Positions 50,311 to 59,661 of a DNA stretch of 64,000 nucleotides are shown here, one piece after another. This DNA comes from Hymenobacter nivis. Lineage in GTDB: Bacteria > Bacteroidota > Bacteroidia > Cytophagales > Hymenobacteraceae. The first letter of the stretch is position 1, and every line of letters starts with the position of its first letter. The stretch lies in contig NZ_RCYZ01000002.1 in NCBI RefSeq assembly GCF_006439025.1, positions 62,753 to 126,752 of the forward strand. Reading direction: 5' to 3'. The notes beneath the pieces were generated by a model. It ran no database searches and was not told the origin of the DNA. It saw nothing but the letters and a program-made list of their open reading frames with translations. Both the position numbers and the translations under genes were made by a program.

Positions 50311-50655
50311 GTTAGTATGATGTCTGTTAAAAATGAGTGATTCCCTTCTTAGATGTTTATCACTGATGATTCATCCAAGGGTAAGTGAACGCATAAGGCA
50401 AGTGCTTGTAACAAGTGCTCTATTGGTTAAACATGTTTAAAATGATTGCATAAGTTCCGATCCTTGACTACCTTTGCACTCCGAAAAGCTGGGAGAGATC
50501 CTAAACACTTTGGCAGGTTGCCGAAAGAAACCATTGGCTGTACCACCGCTGGACAAGCCAAGTAGTCTTAACCGAAATTTCGTTGGTCCCATTGAGGGGC
50601 CGGCGAAATTTTCTTATCTTTGCGGTCCGAAAAAAGCGGACGTACTTAGCACTCA
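50311..50655 (+). promoter_or_regulatory. Regulatory interval before rpsH: two promoters and a hairpin
   Basis: P1: TTG 50446-50448, 20-base spacer, TACCTTTG 50469-50476. P2: TTG 50592-50594, 20-base spacer, TATCTTTG 50615-50622, 34 bases before rpsH. A 16-base-pair RNA hairpin (50575-50590 with 50596-50611, loop ATTGA, three G-U pairs) sits just upstream of P2 and includes the P2 -33 element at its loop. Transcripts from P1 would carry this hairpin, followed by TCTTATCTTT. No coding frame recognised. Confidence 0.72.
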
Positions 50656-51054
50656 ATGAATACTGATCCAATCGCCGACTACCTGACTCGGGTGCGTAAC
50701 GCCATTAAGGCAAATCACCGGGTGGTAGAAATTCCGGCCAGCAACATCAAGAAGGAAATCACGAAAGTGCTCTACCACAAAGGCTACATTCAGAGTTACC
50801 GCTTTGATGATACGGCAGTACAGGGTACGATTAAAATCGCGCTCAAATACAATCCTACTACTAAAGCTCCGGCAATTACCAAGCTCCAGCGTGTTTCGAC
50901 ACCAGGCCTGCGTCAATATGTTGCAGCTGATAACTTGCCGCGTGTACTCAGTGGTTTAGGCATCGCCATCATTTCGACTTCTAAAGGCGTGATGACGGAG
51001 AAAGAAGCAAAAACTGAGAATGTGGGTGGCGAGGTATTGTGCTTCGTATACTAA
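50656..51054 (+). CDS. rpsH: 30S ribosomal protein S8
   Basis: 132 aa: MNTDPIADYLTRVRNAIKAN and the C-terminal GIAIISTSKGVMTEKEAK. In other bacteria S8 represses the spc operon. Here it opens the second half with its own promoters. Confidence 0.97.
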   Translation: MNTDPIADYLTRVRNAIKANHRVVEIPASNIKKEITKVLYHKGYIQSYRFDDTAVQGTIKIALKYNPTTKAPAITKLQRVSTPGLRQYVAADNLPRVLSGLGIAIISTSKGVMTEKEAKTENVGGEVLCFVY

Positions 51055-51081
51055 TTCGGAACCTGCTTAGATAATAGAACT

Positions 51082-51636
51082 ATGTCACGTATTGGTAAAT
51101 TACCGATTGCTGTTCCCACTGGGGTCGACATTTCGGTTGATAAGGACAACGCAGTGACGGTAAAGGGCCCCAAAGGCTCGCTGACCACGCAAGTGGACCG
51201 CGATATTGCCGTTGCAGTTGAAGAAGGTACTCTCACCGTAACCCGTCCTACCGAGCAAAAGCGTCATAAAGCCATGCACGGCTTGTATCGTTCGCTCATT
51301 AACAACATGGTAGTTGGAGTTAGTAACGGCTTCACTAAGCAGTTGGAATTGGTAGGGGTAGGTTATAAGGCTACACTAGCTGGTACTACCTTAGAACTAG
51401 CGCTTGGTTATTCGCACAATGTGTATATCGCTTTGCCAAAAGAAGTAACAGCTACGGCAGTTACGGAAAAAGGTAAAAACCCGATTGTTACATTGACCAG
51501 CATTGATAACCAACTGCTAGGCCAGGTAGCCGCCAAGATTCGTTCGCTGCGTAAAGTTGAGCCATACAAAGGCAAAGGCGTACGCTTCGTGGGCGAGATT
51601 ATCCGTCGCAAAGCTGGTAAAACAGCCTCTAAATAA
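51082..51636 (+). CDS. rplF: 50S ribosomal protein L6
   Basis: 184 aa; MSRIGKLPIAVPTGVDISVD and the C-terminal VRFVGEIIRRKAGKTASK. Sits by the sarcin-ricin loop. Confidence 0.97.
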   Translation: MSRIGKLPIAVPTGVDISVDKDNAVTVKGPKGSLTTQVDRDIAVAVEEGTLTVTRPTEQKRHKAMHGLYRSLINNMVVGVSNGFTKQLELVGVGYKATLAGTTLELALGYSHNVYIALPKEVTATAVTEKGKNPIVTLTSIDNQLLGQVAAKIRSLRKVEPYKGKGVRFVGEIIRRKAGKTASK

Positions 51637-51645
51637 TTTTGCATC

Positions 51646-51996
51646 ATGGCTTTTGATAAAGCAACCCGCAGAAAGCGGATCCAGCGCATCATCCGAACAA
51701 AGGTGTCTGGCACGTCCGAGCGGCCGCGGTTGTCGGTGTTCCGTAGTAATACGGGCATCTACGCTCAGATTATCGATGATACGGCTGGTCGCACTCTTGC
51801 TTCCGCCTCTTCGAAACAAGTGACTGCTGAAGGTGGTAACGGTGTGGCTCTGGCTGCTGCTGTTGGCCGGCAGTTGGCAGTGGTAGCTCAGGAAAAAGGT
51901 ATTTCGAAAGTGGTGTTCGACCGTTCGGGTTACCTATACCATGGCCGCGTAAAATCATTGGCAGAAGGAGCCCGCGAAGGCGGCCTCAATTTCTAA
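51646..51996 (+). CDS. rplR: 50S ribosomal protein L18
   Basis: 116 aa; [20 protein letters not shown] and [20 protein letters not shown]. 5S RNA-binding. Confidence 0.96.
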   Translation: MAFDKATRRKRIQRIIRTKVSGTSERPRLSVFRSNTGIYAQIIDDTAGRTLASASSKQVTAEGGNGVALAAAVGRQLAVVAQEKGISKVVFDRSGYLYHGRVKSLAEGAREGGLNF

Positions 51997-52002
51997 ATTA
52001 TC

Positions 52003-52578
52003 ATGGCGCAAGAACGCGACAACAATCGTCCTGGCGGAGATCGTCAGCGCAGCAACGACCGGGACCGCAACAAAGAAGCCAGCCGTATGGGCCCGGATTC
52101 CGACTTCAAAGAGAAGGTCGTTGCTATCAACCGTGTAGCAAAAGTGGTTAAGGGTGGCCGTCGTTTTAGCTTCTCCGCTATTGTGGTTGTAGGCGATGGT
52201 AATGGTACTGTAGGTTATGGTCTTGGCAAAGCCAACGAAGTAACTGATGCTATCGCAAAAGGTATCGATGATGCTAAAAAGAATTTAGTTAAAGTACCCA
52301 TGTACAAACACACTGTGCCTCATGTAATGCAGGGTAAATACAGTGGTGGTTTTGTATTGGTACAGCCAGCTGCAGCCGGTACCGGTGTAATTGCTGGCGG
52401 TGCTATGCGTGCTGTATTCGAAAGCGCAGGTATAAAGGACGTTTTGGCTAAGTCAAAAGGATCATCAAATCCTCACAACGTTGTAAAAGCTACTTTTGAT
52501 GCTCTGGCTAAAATGCGTGACCCATTGCAAATCGCTCAGGCACGTGGTATCTCCTTGTCTCGTGTTTTTAACGGTTAA
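52003..52578 (+). CDS. rpsE: 30S ribosomal protein S5
   Basis: 191 aa. Body with [20 protein letters not shown] and [20 protein letters not shown]. The first about 25 residues (Asn/Arg/Asp-rich) are longer than usual and probably disordered. Confidence 0.97.
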   Translation: MAQERDNNRPGGDRQRSNDRDRNKEASRMGPDSDFKEKVVAINRVAKVVKGGRRFSFSAIVVVGDGNGTVGYGLGKANEVTDAIAKGIDDAKKNLVKVPMYKHTVPHVMQGKYSGGFVLVQPAAAGTGVIAGGAMRAVFESAGIKDVLAKSKGSSNPHNVVKATFDALAKMRDPLQIAQARGISLSRVFNG

Positions 52579-52584
52579 TTGACG

Positions 52585-52764
52585 ATGGCACAAATTCAAG
52601 TAAAGCTCGTGCGCAGTGTCATTGACCGCCCTGAGCGCCAGAAGCGTACTGTAAAGTCGTTGGGTCTGGGTAAAATGAATAGCACTGTTCAGCACGAATT
52701 AAACCCTGCCATCCTTGGTATGGTCAAGAGCGTGCAGCATTTGGTGCAAGTAACCGAACTGTAG
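52585..52764 (+). CDS. rpmD: 50S ribosomal protein L30
   Basis: 59 aa from the ATG at 52585: [20 protein letters not shown] and [22 protein letters not shown] two codons before is in frame but unlikely. Confidence 0.95.
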   Translation: MAQIQVKLVRSVIDRPERQKRTVKSLGLGKMNSTVQHELNPAILGMVKSVQHLVQVTEL

Positions 52765-52777
52765 TCCTTTAAACGTT

Positions 52778-53224
52778 ATGAATCTTAGCAATCTAAAACC
52801 TGCCGTTGGCTCTACAAAGAACCAAAAGAGGATTGGCCGGGGCGAAGGCTCTACCCGTGGTGGCACATCGACTCGTGGTCATAAGGGTGCAAAGTCACGT
52901 TCAGGCTATAAGCGTAAATCTGGTTTCGAAGGTGGTCAGATGCCGCTACAGCGCCGGGTGCCTAAATTTGGTTTTACAAACATTAATCGGATCGAGTACA
53001 AAGCCATTAATTTGGACGTATTGGCTTCGTTAGTTGAAGGTACGCAAGACAGTACTTTAGATGCTGCCTATTTTGTAGCAAGTGGGTTAGTATCTAAGAA
53101 CGCAAAGATTAAGGTATTAGGACGCGGTGAAATCACCACGGCTCTAGAAGTTCATGCTCACGCTTTTTCTAAATCAGCTATTGAAGCTATTGAAAAGGCG
53201 GGCGGCAAAGCGGTAACGCTCTAA
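52778..53224 (+). CDS. rplO: 50S ribosomal protein L15
   Basis: 148 aa; N-terminal glycine-rich [20 protein letters not shown] and [20 protein letters not shown]. From here to infA the codon use and AT content shift toward AT. Confidence 0.96.
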   Translation: MNLSNLKPAVGSTKNQKRIGRGEGSTRGGTSTRGHKGAKSRSGYKRKSGFEGGQMPLQRRVPKFGFTNINRIEYKAINLDVLASLVEGTQDSTLDAAYFVASGLVSKNAKIKVLGRGEITTALEVHAHAFSKSAIEAIEKAGGKAVTL

Positions 53225-53239
53225 AGCTTAATTTAAGCA

Positions 53240-54556
53240 ATGAATAAGTTTATCACTGCGATAAAGAACATTTTTGCGATTGAGGATTTGCGTACGCGAA
53301 TCCTCAATACGCTTTTTTTCATTGCTATATATCGGCTGGGCTCTTATGTAGTACTTCCAGGAGTTGACCCTACCCGTTTGAAGACGGGTGCAGCTGGTTT
53401 ATTTGGTATACTGGATACATTGCTTGGTGGAGCATTTAGTCATGCCTCTATTTTCGCGTTGGGTATAATGCCCTATATCTCTGCTAGTATTGTTTTGCAA
53501 CTTCTTACAATTGCAGTACCTTATTTTCAGAAATTACAAAAAGAGGGTGAGTCAGGCCGTAAAAAGATAAACCAATATACTCGGATACTAACAATACCTA
53601 TTGTTTTAGCTCAGTCTGTAGGTTTTATCGCCACTATTAACGCAGAGGCAATTACAAATCCAGGTACTTTTTTCACTGTTTCAACTATGCTCATCATTAC
53701 GGCTGGAACGCTGTTTTGCATGTGGCTCGGTGAAAAGATTACAGATAAAGGAATCGGCAATGGTATCTCCATGATTATCATGATAGGTATTGTATCACGA
53801 TTACCTGGTGCAATGATTGGTGAGGCAGCTGCTAAAGGAGTGAATAAATCGTTGATTTTTCTCCTTGAATTAGTCGTTCTCTTCTTAGTTGTAATGGCAG
53901 TAATTGTACTAACTCAAGCGGTACGCCGCATTGCAGTCCAGTATGCTAAACAAGTCGGCGGTACTACTCAACTTGATGCCCAACGTCAGTTCATACCGTT
54001 AAAAGTGAATGCTGCTGGCGTAATGCCAATCATATTTGCTCAGTCGTTGATGTTTGTCCCAGCAATTGCTGCTTCTGTTTGGCAAAACAAAAGCGATTTT
54101 GCAAGTTACATCGGAGTAAAATTTTCGGATTATACTTCGTGGCAATACAATTTGACATTTGGGATTCTAATTATCGTATTCACTTACTTCTATACGGCAA
54201 TTAGTGTTAATCCTAATCAAATCGCTGATGACTTAAAGCGCAGTGGTGGATTTGTTCCTGGCGTCAAGCCTGGTCGTGATACCTCGGAATTCATAGATGA
54301 AATCTTGACCCGTATTACACTTCCAGGTGCAGTGGCACTTGCTGCCATAGCCATTTTTCCTGCCATCGCATTGCTAATGGGCGTTACTCGTCCGTTCTCA
54401 GCATTTTACGGTGGTACGTCGCTTATCATTATGGTTGGGGTAGTACTTGACACTGTTAATCAAGTGCAGAGCTATTTACTAATGCAGCATTACGATGGTA
54501 TGATGAAGTCTGGTCGTGTACGTGGTCGATCGCAAAACGTAGCTTTAGCTTCGTAG
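53240..54556 (+). CDS. secY: Protein translocase subunit SecY
   Basis: 438 aa, ten membrane helices. Marks: GVDPTRLKTGAAGLFGILDT (plug region), MPYISASIVLQLLTIAVPYF and QLDAQRQFIPLKVNAAGVMP. Forms the translocation channel with SecE (27.4 kb). Noticeably AT-richer than its neighbours, common for membrane genes in this cluster. Confidence 0.97.
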   Translation: MNKFITAIKNIFAIEDLRTRILNTLFFIAIYRLGSYVVLPGVDPTRLKTGAAGLFGILDTLLGGAFSHASIFALGIMPYISASIVLQLLTIAVPYFQKLQKEGESGRKKINQYTRILTIPIVLAQSVGFIATINAEAITNPGTFFTVSTMLIITAGTLFCMWLGEKITDKGIGNGISMIIMIGIVSRLPGAMIGEAAAKGVNKSLIFLLELVVLFLVVMAVIVLTQAVRRIAVQYAKQVGGTTQLDAQRQFIPLKVNAAGVMPIIFAQSLMFVPAIAASVWQNKSDFASYIGVKFSDYTSWQYNLTFGILIIVFTYFYTAISVNPNQIADDLKRSGGFVPGVKPGRDTSEFIDEILTRITLPGAVALAAIAIFPAIALLMGVTRPFSAFYGGTSLIIMVGVVLDTVNQVQSYLLMQHYDGMMKSGRVRGRSQNVALAS

Positions 54557-54565
54557 GATCTTATC

Positions 54566-55348
54566 ATGGCAAGCGCTAGCATTCAATATAAAACAGAAGA
54601 GGAGATTGATCTTATCCGAACCAGCGCTCATTTGTTGGCTAGGGCCCATGGTGAAGTTGCGACCTTAATAAAGGAAGGCGTAACTACATGTCAGTTAGAT
54701 CAAAGAGCTGAGGAATTTATCCGAGATAATGGTGGAATACCTTCTTTCAAAGGATATAATAAGTTTCCGTTTAGCCTTTGCCTCTCACCTAATTCAGTAG
54801 TAGTCCATGGCTTTGCTACTGACGTCCCGCTGCAAAGTGGAGATATTATTTCTGTTGATTGTGGTGTTTTTCTGAATGGATACCACGCTGATAGTGCTTA
54901 CACTTACCCAATAGGCGATGTGCATCCAGACGTGCTCCTATTGCTCAAGGAAACTAAGGCAAGCTTATATAAAGGAATTGAGAAAGCAGTAAGTGGTAAT
55001 CGCGTCGGTGATATTAGCTACGCAATACAGAACCACGTAAGTCCTTTAGGCTACGGCGTGGTGCGCGAGTTAGTCGGACACGGCGTAGGAGCGAAATTGC
55101 ATGAGAAACCAGAGGTGCCGAATTACGGTAAGCGGGGATCCGGCCCTATTCTCCAGACAGGTTTAGTATTGGCTATTGAGCCAATGGTAAATTTGGGGAG
55201 GAAGGACGTGGTGCAGGAAGCGGATGGCTGGACTATTCGCACAAAAGACCGTAAGCCTTCAGCGCACTTTGAGCATACAGTTGTTGTTAGAAAAGATAAG
55301 GCGGAGATTCTCACGTCTTTTGAATACATCGAAAAAGCATTGCAGTAG
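54566..55348 (+). CDS. map: Type I methionine aminopeptidase
   Basis: 260 aa. Metal ligands recognisable in GDIISVDCGVFLNGYHADSA, VRELVGHGVGAKLHEKPEVP, EPMVNLG and FEHTVVV. Removes initiator Met. Ten bases after secY, seven before infA. Confidence 0.96.
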   Translation: MASASIQYKTEEEIDLIRTSAHLLARAHGEVATLIKEGVTTCQLDQRAEEFIRDNGGIPSFKGYNKFPFSLCLSPNSVVVHGFATDVPLQSGDIISVDCGVFLNGYHADSAYTYPIGDVHPDVLLLLKETKASLYKGIEKAVSGNRVGDISYAIQNHVSPLGYGVVRELVGHGVGAKLHEKPEVPNYGKRGSGPILQTGLVLAIEPMVNLGRKDVVQEADGWTIRTKDRKPSAHFEHTVVVRKDKAEILTSFEYIEKALQ

Positions 55349-55354
55349 CCCCTT

Positions 55355-55573
55355 ATGGCCAAACAAGCCTCTATTGAGCAGGACGGTACCATCCTCGAAG
55401 CCCTTTCCAACGCTATGTTTCGCGTGGAGTTGGAAAACGGTCACCAGCTAATTGCCCACATTTCGGGTAAGATGCGGATGCACTATATTAAAATTCTGCC
55501 TGGGGATAAAGTGAAGCTGGAAATGTCACCTTACGACTTGTCGAAGGGCCGAATTAAATACCGTTACAAATAA
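55355..55573 (+). CDS. infA: Translation initiation factor IF-1
   Basis: 72 aa: [22 protein letters not shown] OB fold and [20 protein letters not shown]. Standard length. Confidence 0.97.
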   Translation: MAKQASIEQDGTILEALSNAMFRVELENGHQLIAHISGKMRMHYIKILPGDKVKLEMSPYDLSKGRIKYRYK

Positions 55574-55580
55574 CCTCGTC

Positions 55581-55697
55581 ATGAAAGTCAAGACCTCGGT
55601 GAAAAAACGCAGCGTGGACTGTAAACTCGTCCGCCGCAATGGCAAGCTGTACGTCATCAACAAGAAGAACCCCCGCTACAAACAGCGTCAGGGTTAA
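55581..55697 (+). CDS. rpmJ: 50S ribosomal protein L36
   Basis: 38 aa, starting [20 protein letters not shown] and ending NPRYKQRQG. Three of the four zinc-ligand positions of the classical form are replaced; only Cys14 remains, so this is a zinc-independent variant. Eight bases after infA. Confidence 0.95.
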   Translation: MKVKTSVKKRSVDCKLVRRNGKLYVINKKNPRYKQRQG

Positions 55698-55714
55698 TCA
55701 ACCTTTTTAGGAAT

Positions 55715-55769
55715 CCCGGAGCCTTGGGTACTGACCATCATGATGGTCGCCTTCCAAGATGCTGCCGGG
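55715..55769 (+). promoter_or_regulatory. Structured RNA leader before rpsM
   Basis: Three stacked helices around a symmetric centre: CCCGG (55715-55719) with CCGGG (55765-55769), CTTGG (55723-55727) with CCAAG (55754-55758), GACCATCA (55733-55740) with TGATGGTC (55741-55748). Located where S4 controls the alpha operon in other bacteria. The rpsM ATG is at 55800. Confidence 0.55.
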
Positions 55770-55799
55770 CTTCTGTCCGCAAACACATAATAAAACCAC

Positions 55800-56177
55800 A
55801 TGGCTCGTATCGCAGGGGTTGATATCCCGGACAACAAGCGCGGCGAAATCGCCCTGACTTATATTTTCGGCATTGGCCGGAGCAACTCCCAGAAAATTCT
55901 GGTGAAAGCAGGTGTTGACATCAATAAAAAAGTGAAGGACTGGACTGAAGAAGAGTCCGGTGCTATTCGCGCCATTATTGCTGCTGAGCATAAAACTGAG
56001 GGTGTGTTGCGTTCAGAGGTAACCACGAACATCAAGCGTTTGATGGATATTGGTTGCTACCGTGGTTTGCGCCACCGCAAAGGGCTGCCTGTGCGTGGCC
56101 AGCGCACTAAAAACAACTCACGTACCCGTAAGGGCAAGCGTAAGACCGTAGCCGGCAAGAAGAAGGCAACGAAATAA
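55800..56177 (+). CDS. rpsM: 30S ribosomal protein S13
   Basis: 125 aa: [20 protein letters not shown] and [20 protein letters not shown]. Head protein contacting the P-site tRNA. Confidence 0.97.
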   Translation: MARIAGVDIPDNKRGEIALTYIFGIGRSNSQKILVKAGVDINKKVKDWTEEESGAIRAIIAAEHKTEGVLRSEVTTNIKRLMDIGCYRGLRHRKGLPVRGQRTKNNSRTRKGKRKTVAGKKKATK

Positions 56178-56264
56178 ACATTAGTGGGAATCGGCGCTGG
56201 TGGCTACTGGTAATGTACTTAAGCTATCAAAACCAACACCTCCCACATTTTTCGCGATAACCAA

Positions 56265-56657
56265 ATGGCACAAAAAAGAAAAGACAAAGCCAAGAAGCGC
56301 GTTGTCGTGGTGGAGCAGATTGGCCAAGTGCACATTCGTGCATCGTTCAACAACATCATTATCTCTATCACTAATAACAACGGGCAAGTAATTTCGTGGG
56401 CCTCGGCTGGCAAAATGGGCTTCCGCGGTTCAAAGAAGAACACGCCTTACGCCGCCCAAATGGCGATGAGCGATTGCGGTAAAGTTGCTCACGACTTGGG
56501 TATGCGTAAAGCCGAAGTATTCGTGAAGGGACCCGGTTCGGGCCGTGAATCGGCTATTCGCGCCTTGGGTAATGTGGGCATTGAAGTGACGACCATCCGC
56601 GACGTAACGCCGCTGCCGCACAACGGCTGCCGCCCGCCTAAGCGCCGTCGCGTCTGA
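56265..56657 (+). CDS. rpsK: 30S ribosomal protein S11
   Basis: 130 aa: [20 protein letters not shown] and the C-terminal [24 protein letters not shown] end. Preceded by an 87-base gap with a weak GTGGGA/TCCCAC pairing. Confidence 0.97.
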   Translation: MAQKRKDKAKKRVVVVEQIGQVHIRASFNNIIISITNNNGQVISWASAGKMGFRGSKKNTPYAAQMAMSDCGKVAHDLGMRKAEVFVKGPGSGRESAIRALGNVGIEVTTIRDVTPLPHNGCRPPKRRRV

Positions 56658-56683
56658 TTATTCACCTCTGATTTTATAACAAC

Positions 56684-57289
56684 ATGGCACGTTATACCGG
56701 CCCCACGTCCAAAATTGCCCGTCGCTTTGCCGAGCCGATTTTCGGCCCGGACAAGGCGCTCAATAAAAAGAATTACCCTCCGGGCCAGCACGGCCGCGGC
56801 CGCCGTAAGAAGCAGTCAGAATACGCTGTGCAGCTGATGGAGAAACAGAAAGTGAAGTATATGTACGGGATGCTCGAAAAGCAATTCGAGAACCTGTTTC
56901 ATAAAGCAGCTAGCTTGCCTGGCATCACTGGCGACAACTTGCTGAGCTTGCTGGAGGCCCGCCTCGACAACACGGTTTACCGATTGGGCATTGCTTCGAC
57001 TCGCCGTGCTGCACGCCAGTTGGTAGGTCACAAGCACATCACTGTAAACGGCGAAGTGGTTAACATTCCTTCTTACCACTTGCGTGCTGGCGACGTTGTT
57101 GCCGTGCGTGAGAAGTCGAAGTCGTTGGAAGCTATTGCTACGAGCCTTTCGGTTCGCAACTCGCGTCAGTTCTCGTGGCTGGAGTGGGATGGCAAGGAGT
57201 TGGCTGGCAAATTTGTGAATGCGCCTTCGCGCGAGCTGATTCCGGAGAAAATCACGGAGCAGCTCATCGTCGAACTGTATTCGAAGTAA
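56684..57289 (+). CDS. rpsD: 30S ribosomal protein S4
   Basis: 201 aa. S4 N-domain plus S4 RNA-binding fold ([40 protein letters not shown]). No zinc-finger cysteines. Candidate repressor of this block. Confidence 0.97.
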   Translation: MARYTGPTSKIARRFAEPIFGPDKALNKKNYPPGQHGRGRRKKQSEYAVQLMEKQKVKYMYGMLEKQFENLFHKAASLPGITGDNLLSLLEARLDNTVYRLGIASTRRAARQLVGHKHITVNGEVVNIPSYHLRAGDVVAVREKSKSLEAIATSLSVRNSRQFSWLEWDGKELAGKFVNAPSRELIPEKITEQLIVELYSK

Positions 57290-57309
57290 TCTGCATAGCG
57301 CCGATAGGG

Positions 57310-57336
57310 TGCGGCCCGGCAATTTGCCGGGCCGCA
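57310..57336 (+). terminator. Hairpin between rpsD and rpoA
   Basis: TGCGGCCCGGCA (57310-57321) pairs perfectly with TGCCGGGCCGCA (57325-57336), loop ATT. No T run directly follows, so it is more likely an attenuator or processing stem. Confidence 0.6.
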
Positions 57337-57386
57337 TTCGTGCGTAATGCCTCCCTCATCTTTTTTTAGTTTTTAACGCCTCATCT

Positions 57387-58376
57387 ATGTCAATCTTAGC
57401 TTTTCAGATGCCGGAGAAAGTAGTGATGGAGAAATCCGACGACTTCACCGGGACGTTTGAATTTAAACCGCTCGAGAAGGGCTACGGCGTGACCATTGGC
57501 AATGCGCTACGTCGCATTCTGCTGTCGTCGCTGGAAGGTTTTGCCATTACGTCGGTACGCACCAACAGCGTGCTGCACGAGTTCTCGACGATTGAGGGGG
57601 TGATTGAGGACATGTCCGAAATCATTCTGAATCTGAAAATGGTACGCTTCAAGAAAGTGAGCGATGCTATCCCGGATAAAATTACGGTGCGCGTGAAAGG
57701 CCAGGATACCTTTTCGGGCGCTGATATCAGCAAGTTTGCCAGTGGCTTTCAGGTACTGAACCCGGACCACGTGATTTGCCACGTTGACCCGAGCAAGGAG
57801 TTGGAGTTTGAGTTTACCATCAACCGTGGTCGTGGCTACGTACCGGCTGATGAAAACAAGCAGACTGACCAAGTATTTGGTCAGATTGCTATCGATGCTA
57901 TTTACACGCCCATCAAAAACGTGAAATACAGCATTGAAAACACTCGTGTGGAGCAAAAGACTGATTACGAGAAACTTGTTCTCGAAATTCAGACCGACGG
58001 CTCTATCCACCCGGAGGAGGCGCTGAAGGGCGCGGCTAACATCCTGATTCAGCACTTCATGCTGTTTTCGGACAGCACGATGGCTACCGTAGGGGCCCGT
58101 GTGGTAGAAGATGAGCCCATCGACGAGGAAACCATGCAGATGCGCAAAATGCTGAAAACTCCGTTGGAAGACATGGAGCTCAGCGTGCGTGCTAAAAACT
58201 GCCTCAAAGCGGCCGACATCAAGACGATGGGTGAGCTGGTGACCTTGGAGATTGCCGACATGATGAAGTTCCGCAACTTCGGCAAGAAGAGCTTGACCGA
58301 GCTGGAAAACCTGGTAGAGGAGCGCGGCCTGGAGTTCGGTATGGACCTTGGCAAGTATCGCCTCGAAGAAGACTAG
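57387..58376 (+). CDS. rpoA: RNA polymerase alpha subunit
   Basis: 329 aa. NTD dimerisation region ([20 protein letters not shown]) and CTD with two HhH-type helices ([40 protein letters not shown]). Ends before a strong terminator. Confidence 0.98.
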   Translation: MSILAFQMPEKVVMEKSDDFTGTFEFKPLEKGYGVTIGNALRRILLSSLEGFAITSVRTNSVLHEFSTIEGVIEDMSEIILNLKMVRFKKVSDAIPDKITVRVKGQDTFSGADISKFASGFQVLNPDHVICHVDPSKELEFEFTINRGRGYVPADENKQTDQVFGQIAIDAIYTPIKNVKYSIENTRVEQKTDYEKLVLEIQTDGSIHPEEALKGAANILIQHFMLFSDSTMATVGARVVEDEPIDEETMQMRKMLKTPLEDMELSVRAKNCLKAADIKTMGELVTLEIADMMKFRNFGKKSLTELENLVEERGLEFGMDLGKYRLEED

Positions 58377-58383
58377 TAATGCT

Positions 58384-58434
58384 GTGGAGCAGTGCGACAG
58401 TGGGTAGCCACTGCGGTACTGCTCCACTTTTTTT
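58384..58434 (+). terminator. Terminator after rpoA
   Basis: GTGGAGCAGT with ACTGCTCCAC, inner CAGTGG/CCACTG pairing, then T7. It lies between rpoA and rplQ, so rplQ must rely on readthrough or an unseen promoter. Confidence 0.88.
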
Positions 58435-58536
58435 GTTTTTCACATTTTCAACCAGTGCGCCCGAGGGGCAGCGGTTCTAATGAGGTTTTGACCCGCCGTG
58501 GTCGCTACCCGCAAGCGCACACTTACTTTTCAGTCC

Positions 58537-59136
58537 ATGCGGCACGGAAAAAAGATTAACCATTTGGGCCGGACTACCGCCCACCGCCACGCAATGCTGT
58601 CGAACATGGCAACATCGCTCATCATGCACAAGCGCGTGACTACGACCGTCGCCAAGGCCAAGGCCCTGCGCCAGTACGTAGAGCCGCTGCTCACCAAGTC
58701 GAAAGAAGACACGACGCACTCGCGCCGCTTGGTGTTTGCTCAGTTGCAGGAGAAAGAGGCCATCAAGGAATTGTTCGGTGAAGTGGCAGGCAAAATTGCC
58801 AATCGCCCCGGCGGTTACACCCGCATTATCAAACTGAGTGCTTCGCGCCTCGGTGACAACGCCGATATGTGCGTGATTGAGTTGGTGGACTACAATGACA
58901 CCCTGCTGGAAGCCAAAAACGCTACTGCTGAGAAAGCTACTACGACGCGCCGTTCGCGCCGCCGTTCGGGTGGTGCTACGCCGGCTACTGGTGACGCCGC
59001 TGTGACTTCGGCTACCGAAGTGACAGGTGAGGCCGTGGTTCCTAATGCTACTGTGCAGCAGTCGGCCCCGGAAGACACCCCCACCGAAACGGTGAAGGAT
59101 GGCGAGAGCCGCGACGAAGCCAAGGCTGACGCGTAA
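58537..59136 (+). CDS. rplQ: 50S ribosomal protein L17 with long C-terminal tail
   Basis: 199 aa from the ATG at 58537 ([20 protein letters not shown]). The normal L17 body ends about residue 125; a further about 70 residues, first Arg/Ser then Ala/Thr/Glu-rich, extend it. The tail is low-complexity and probably disordered. Last gene of the supercluster. Confidence 0.95.
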   Translation: MRHGKKINHLGRTTAHRHAMLSNMATSLIMHKRVTTTVAKAKALRQYVEPLLTKSKEDTTHSRRLVFAQLQEKEAIKELFGEVAGKIANRPGGYTRIIKLSASRLGDNADMCVIELVDYNDTLLEAKNATAEKATTTRRSRRRSGGATPATGDAAVTSATEVTGEAVVPNATVQQSAPEDTPTETVKDGESRDEAKADA

Positions 59137-59143
59137 GCTTTCG

Positions 59144-59200
59144 AAACCCAATAAAAAGAGGGATGCTCTGTAAGGGGCATCCCTTTTTTTATTGGGTTTT
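59144..59200. terminator. Terminator closing the ribosomal cluster
   Basis: A double stem: outer AAACCCAATAAA with TTTATTGGGTTT, inner GGGATGC with GCATCCC. T-rich right side. Confidence 0.88.
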
Positions 59201-59341
59201 GGGCAAAAAAGCTCGTGGAATTTTTGCGGCAGCTCAACGGAATTTTCAGTGGATTGATGGGTAGCGGAGTGGGGGTAATGGCGGGGGAGGCGTGCTTTGA
59301 AGTATTCCATCACCCTTTGTACGTCCAAGCTGCTTTGCGTT

Positions 59342-59661
59342 ATGAAACTCGTTCCACGCTTGCGTTGCACCTTGCTTTGGGTTACGCTGCTGCTGCTGGG
59401 GGCCCCAGGGGCCCGGGCGCAAGCTGCCAGGCCGGAGTCGGTATTTGATGGGGCCCCACTGGAAAGCATTGAGGTGAGAAAGGAAGCATCTGTGCTGCTT
59501 GACAAGGAGTTTTACACTAACCAGTTGTTTTTGCTGGGCGAGGCGCACGAGGTGCGGGGCCCCAGGACGTTGATTTTGCCCTGCTGAAGTACCTGAATGC
59601 CCGGGCAGGGGTGCGCACCTACGCGGCAGAAGTGGATTGCGCCAAGGCGTATGGGTGGGCT
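59342..59661 (+). pseudogene. Remnant of a secreted protein with GEAH motif (frameshifted, truncated)
   Basis: Starts with a signal peptide (LLWVTLLLLGAPGARAQA) and continues to FLLGEAHEVRG; the frame then breaks near 59560 in a GGGGCCCC run and ends at 59587. In the next frame, homology-like sequence goes on (QDVDFALLKYLNARAGVRTY, AEVDCAKAY) until about 59655, where it stops abruptly and runs into sensor-kinase sequence. The LGEAH motif recalls erythromycin-esterase or TraB-like proteins, but I cannot assign the family. Confidence 0.65.

Noticed and set aside
50477..50574. Possible small RNA or 5S-like gene downstream of P1
   Set aside because: No 5S or tRNA features and no terminator of its own other than the P2 hairpin; treated as the rpsH leader.
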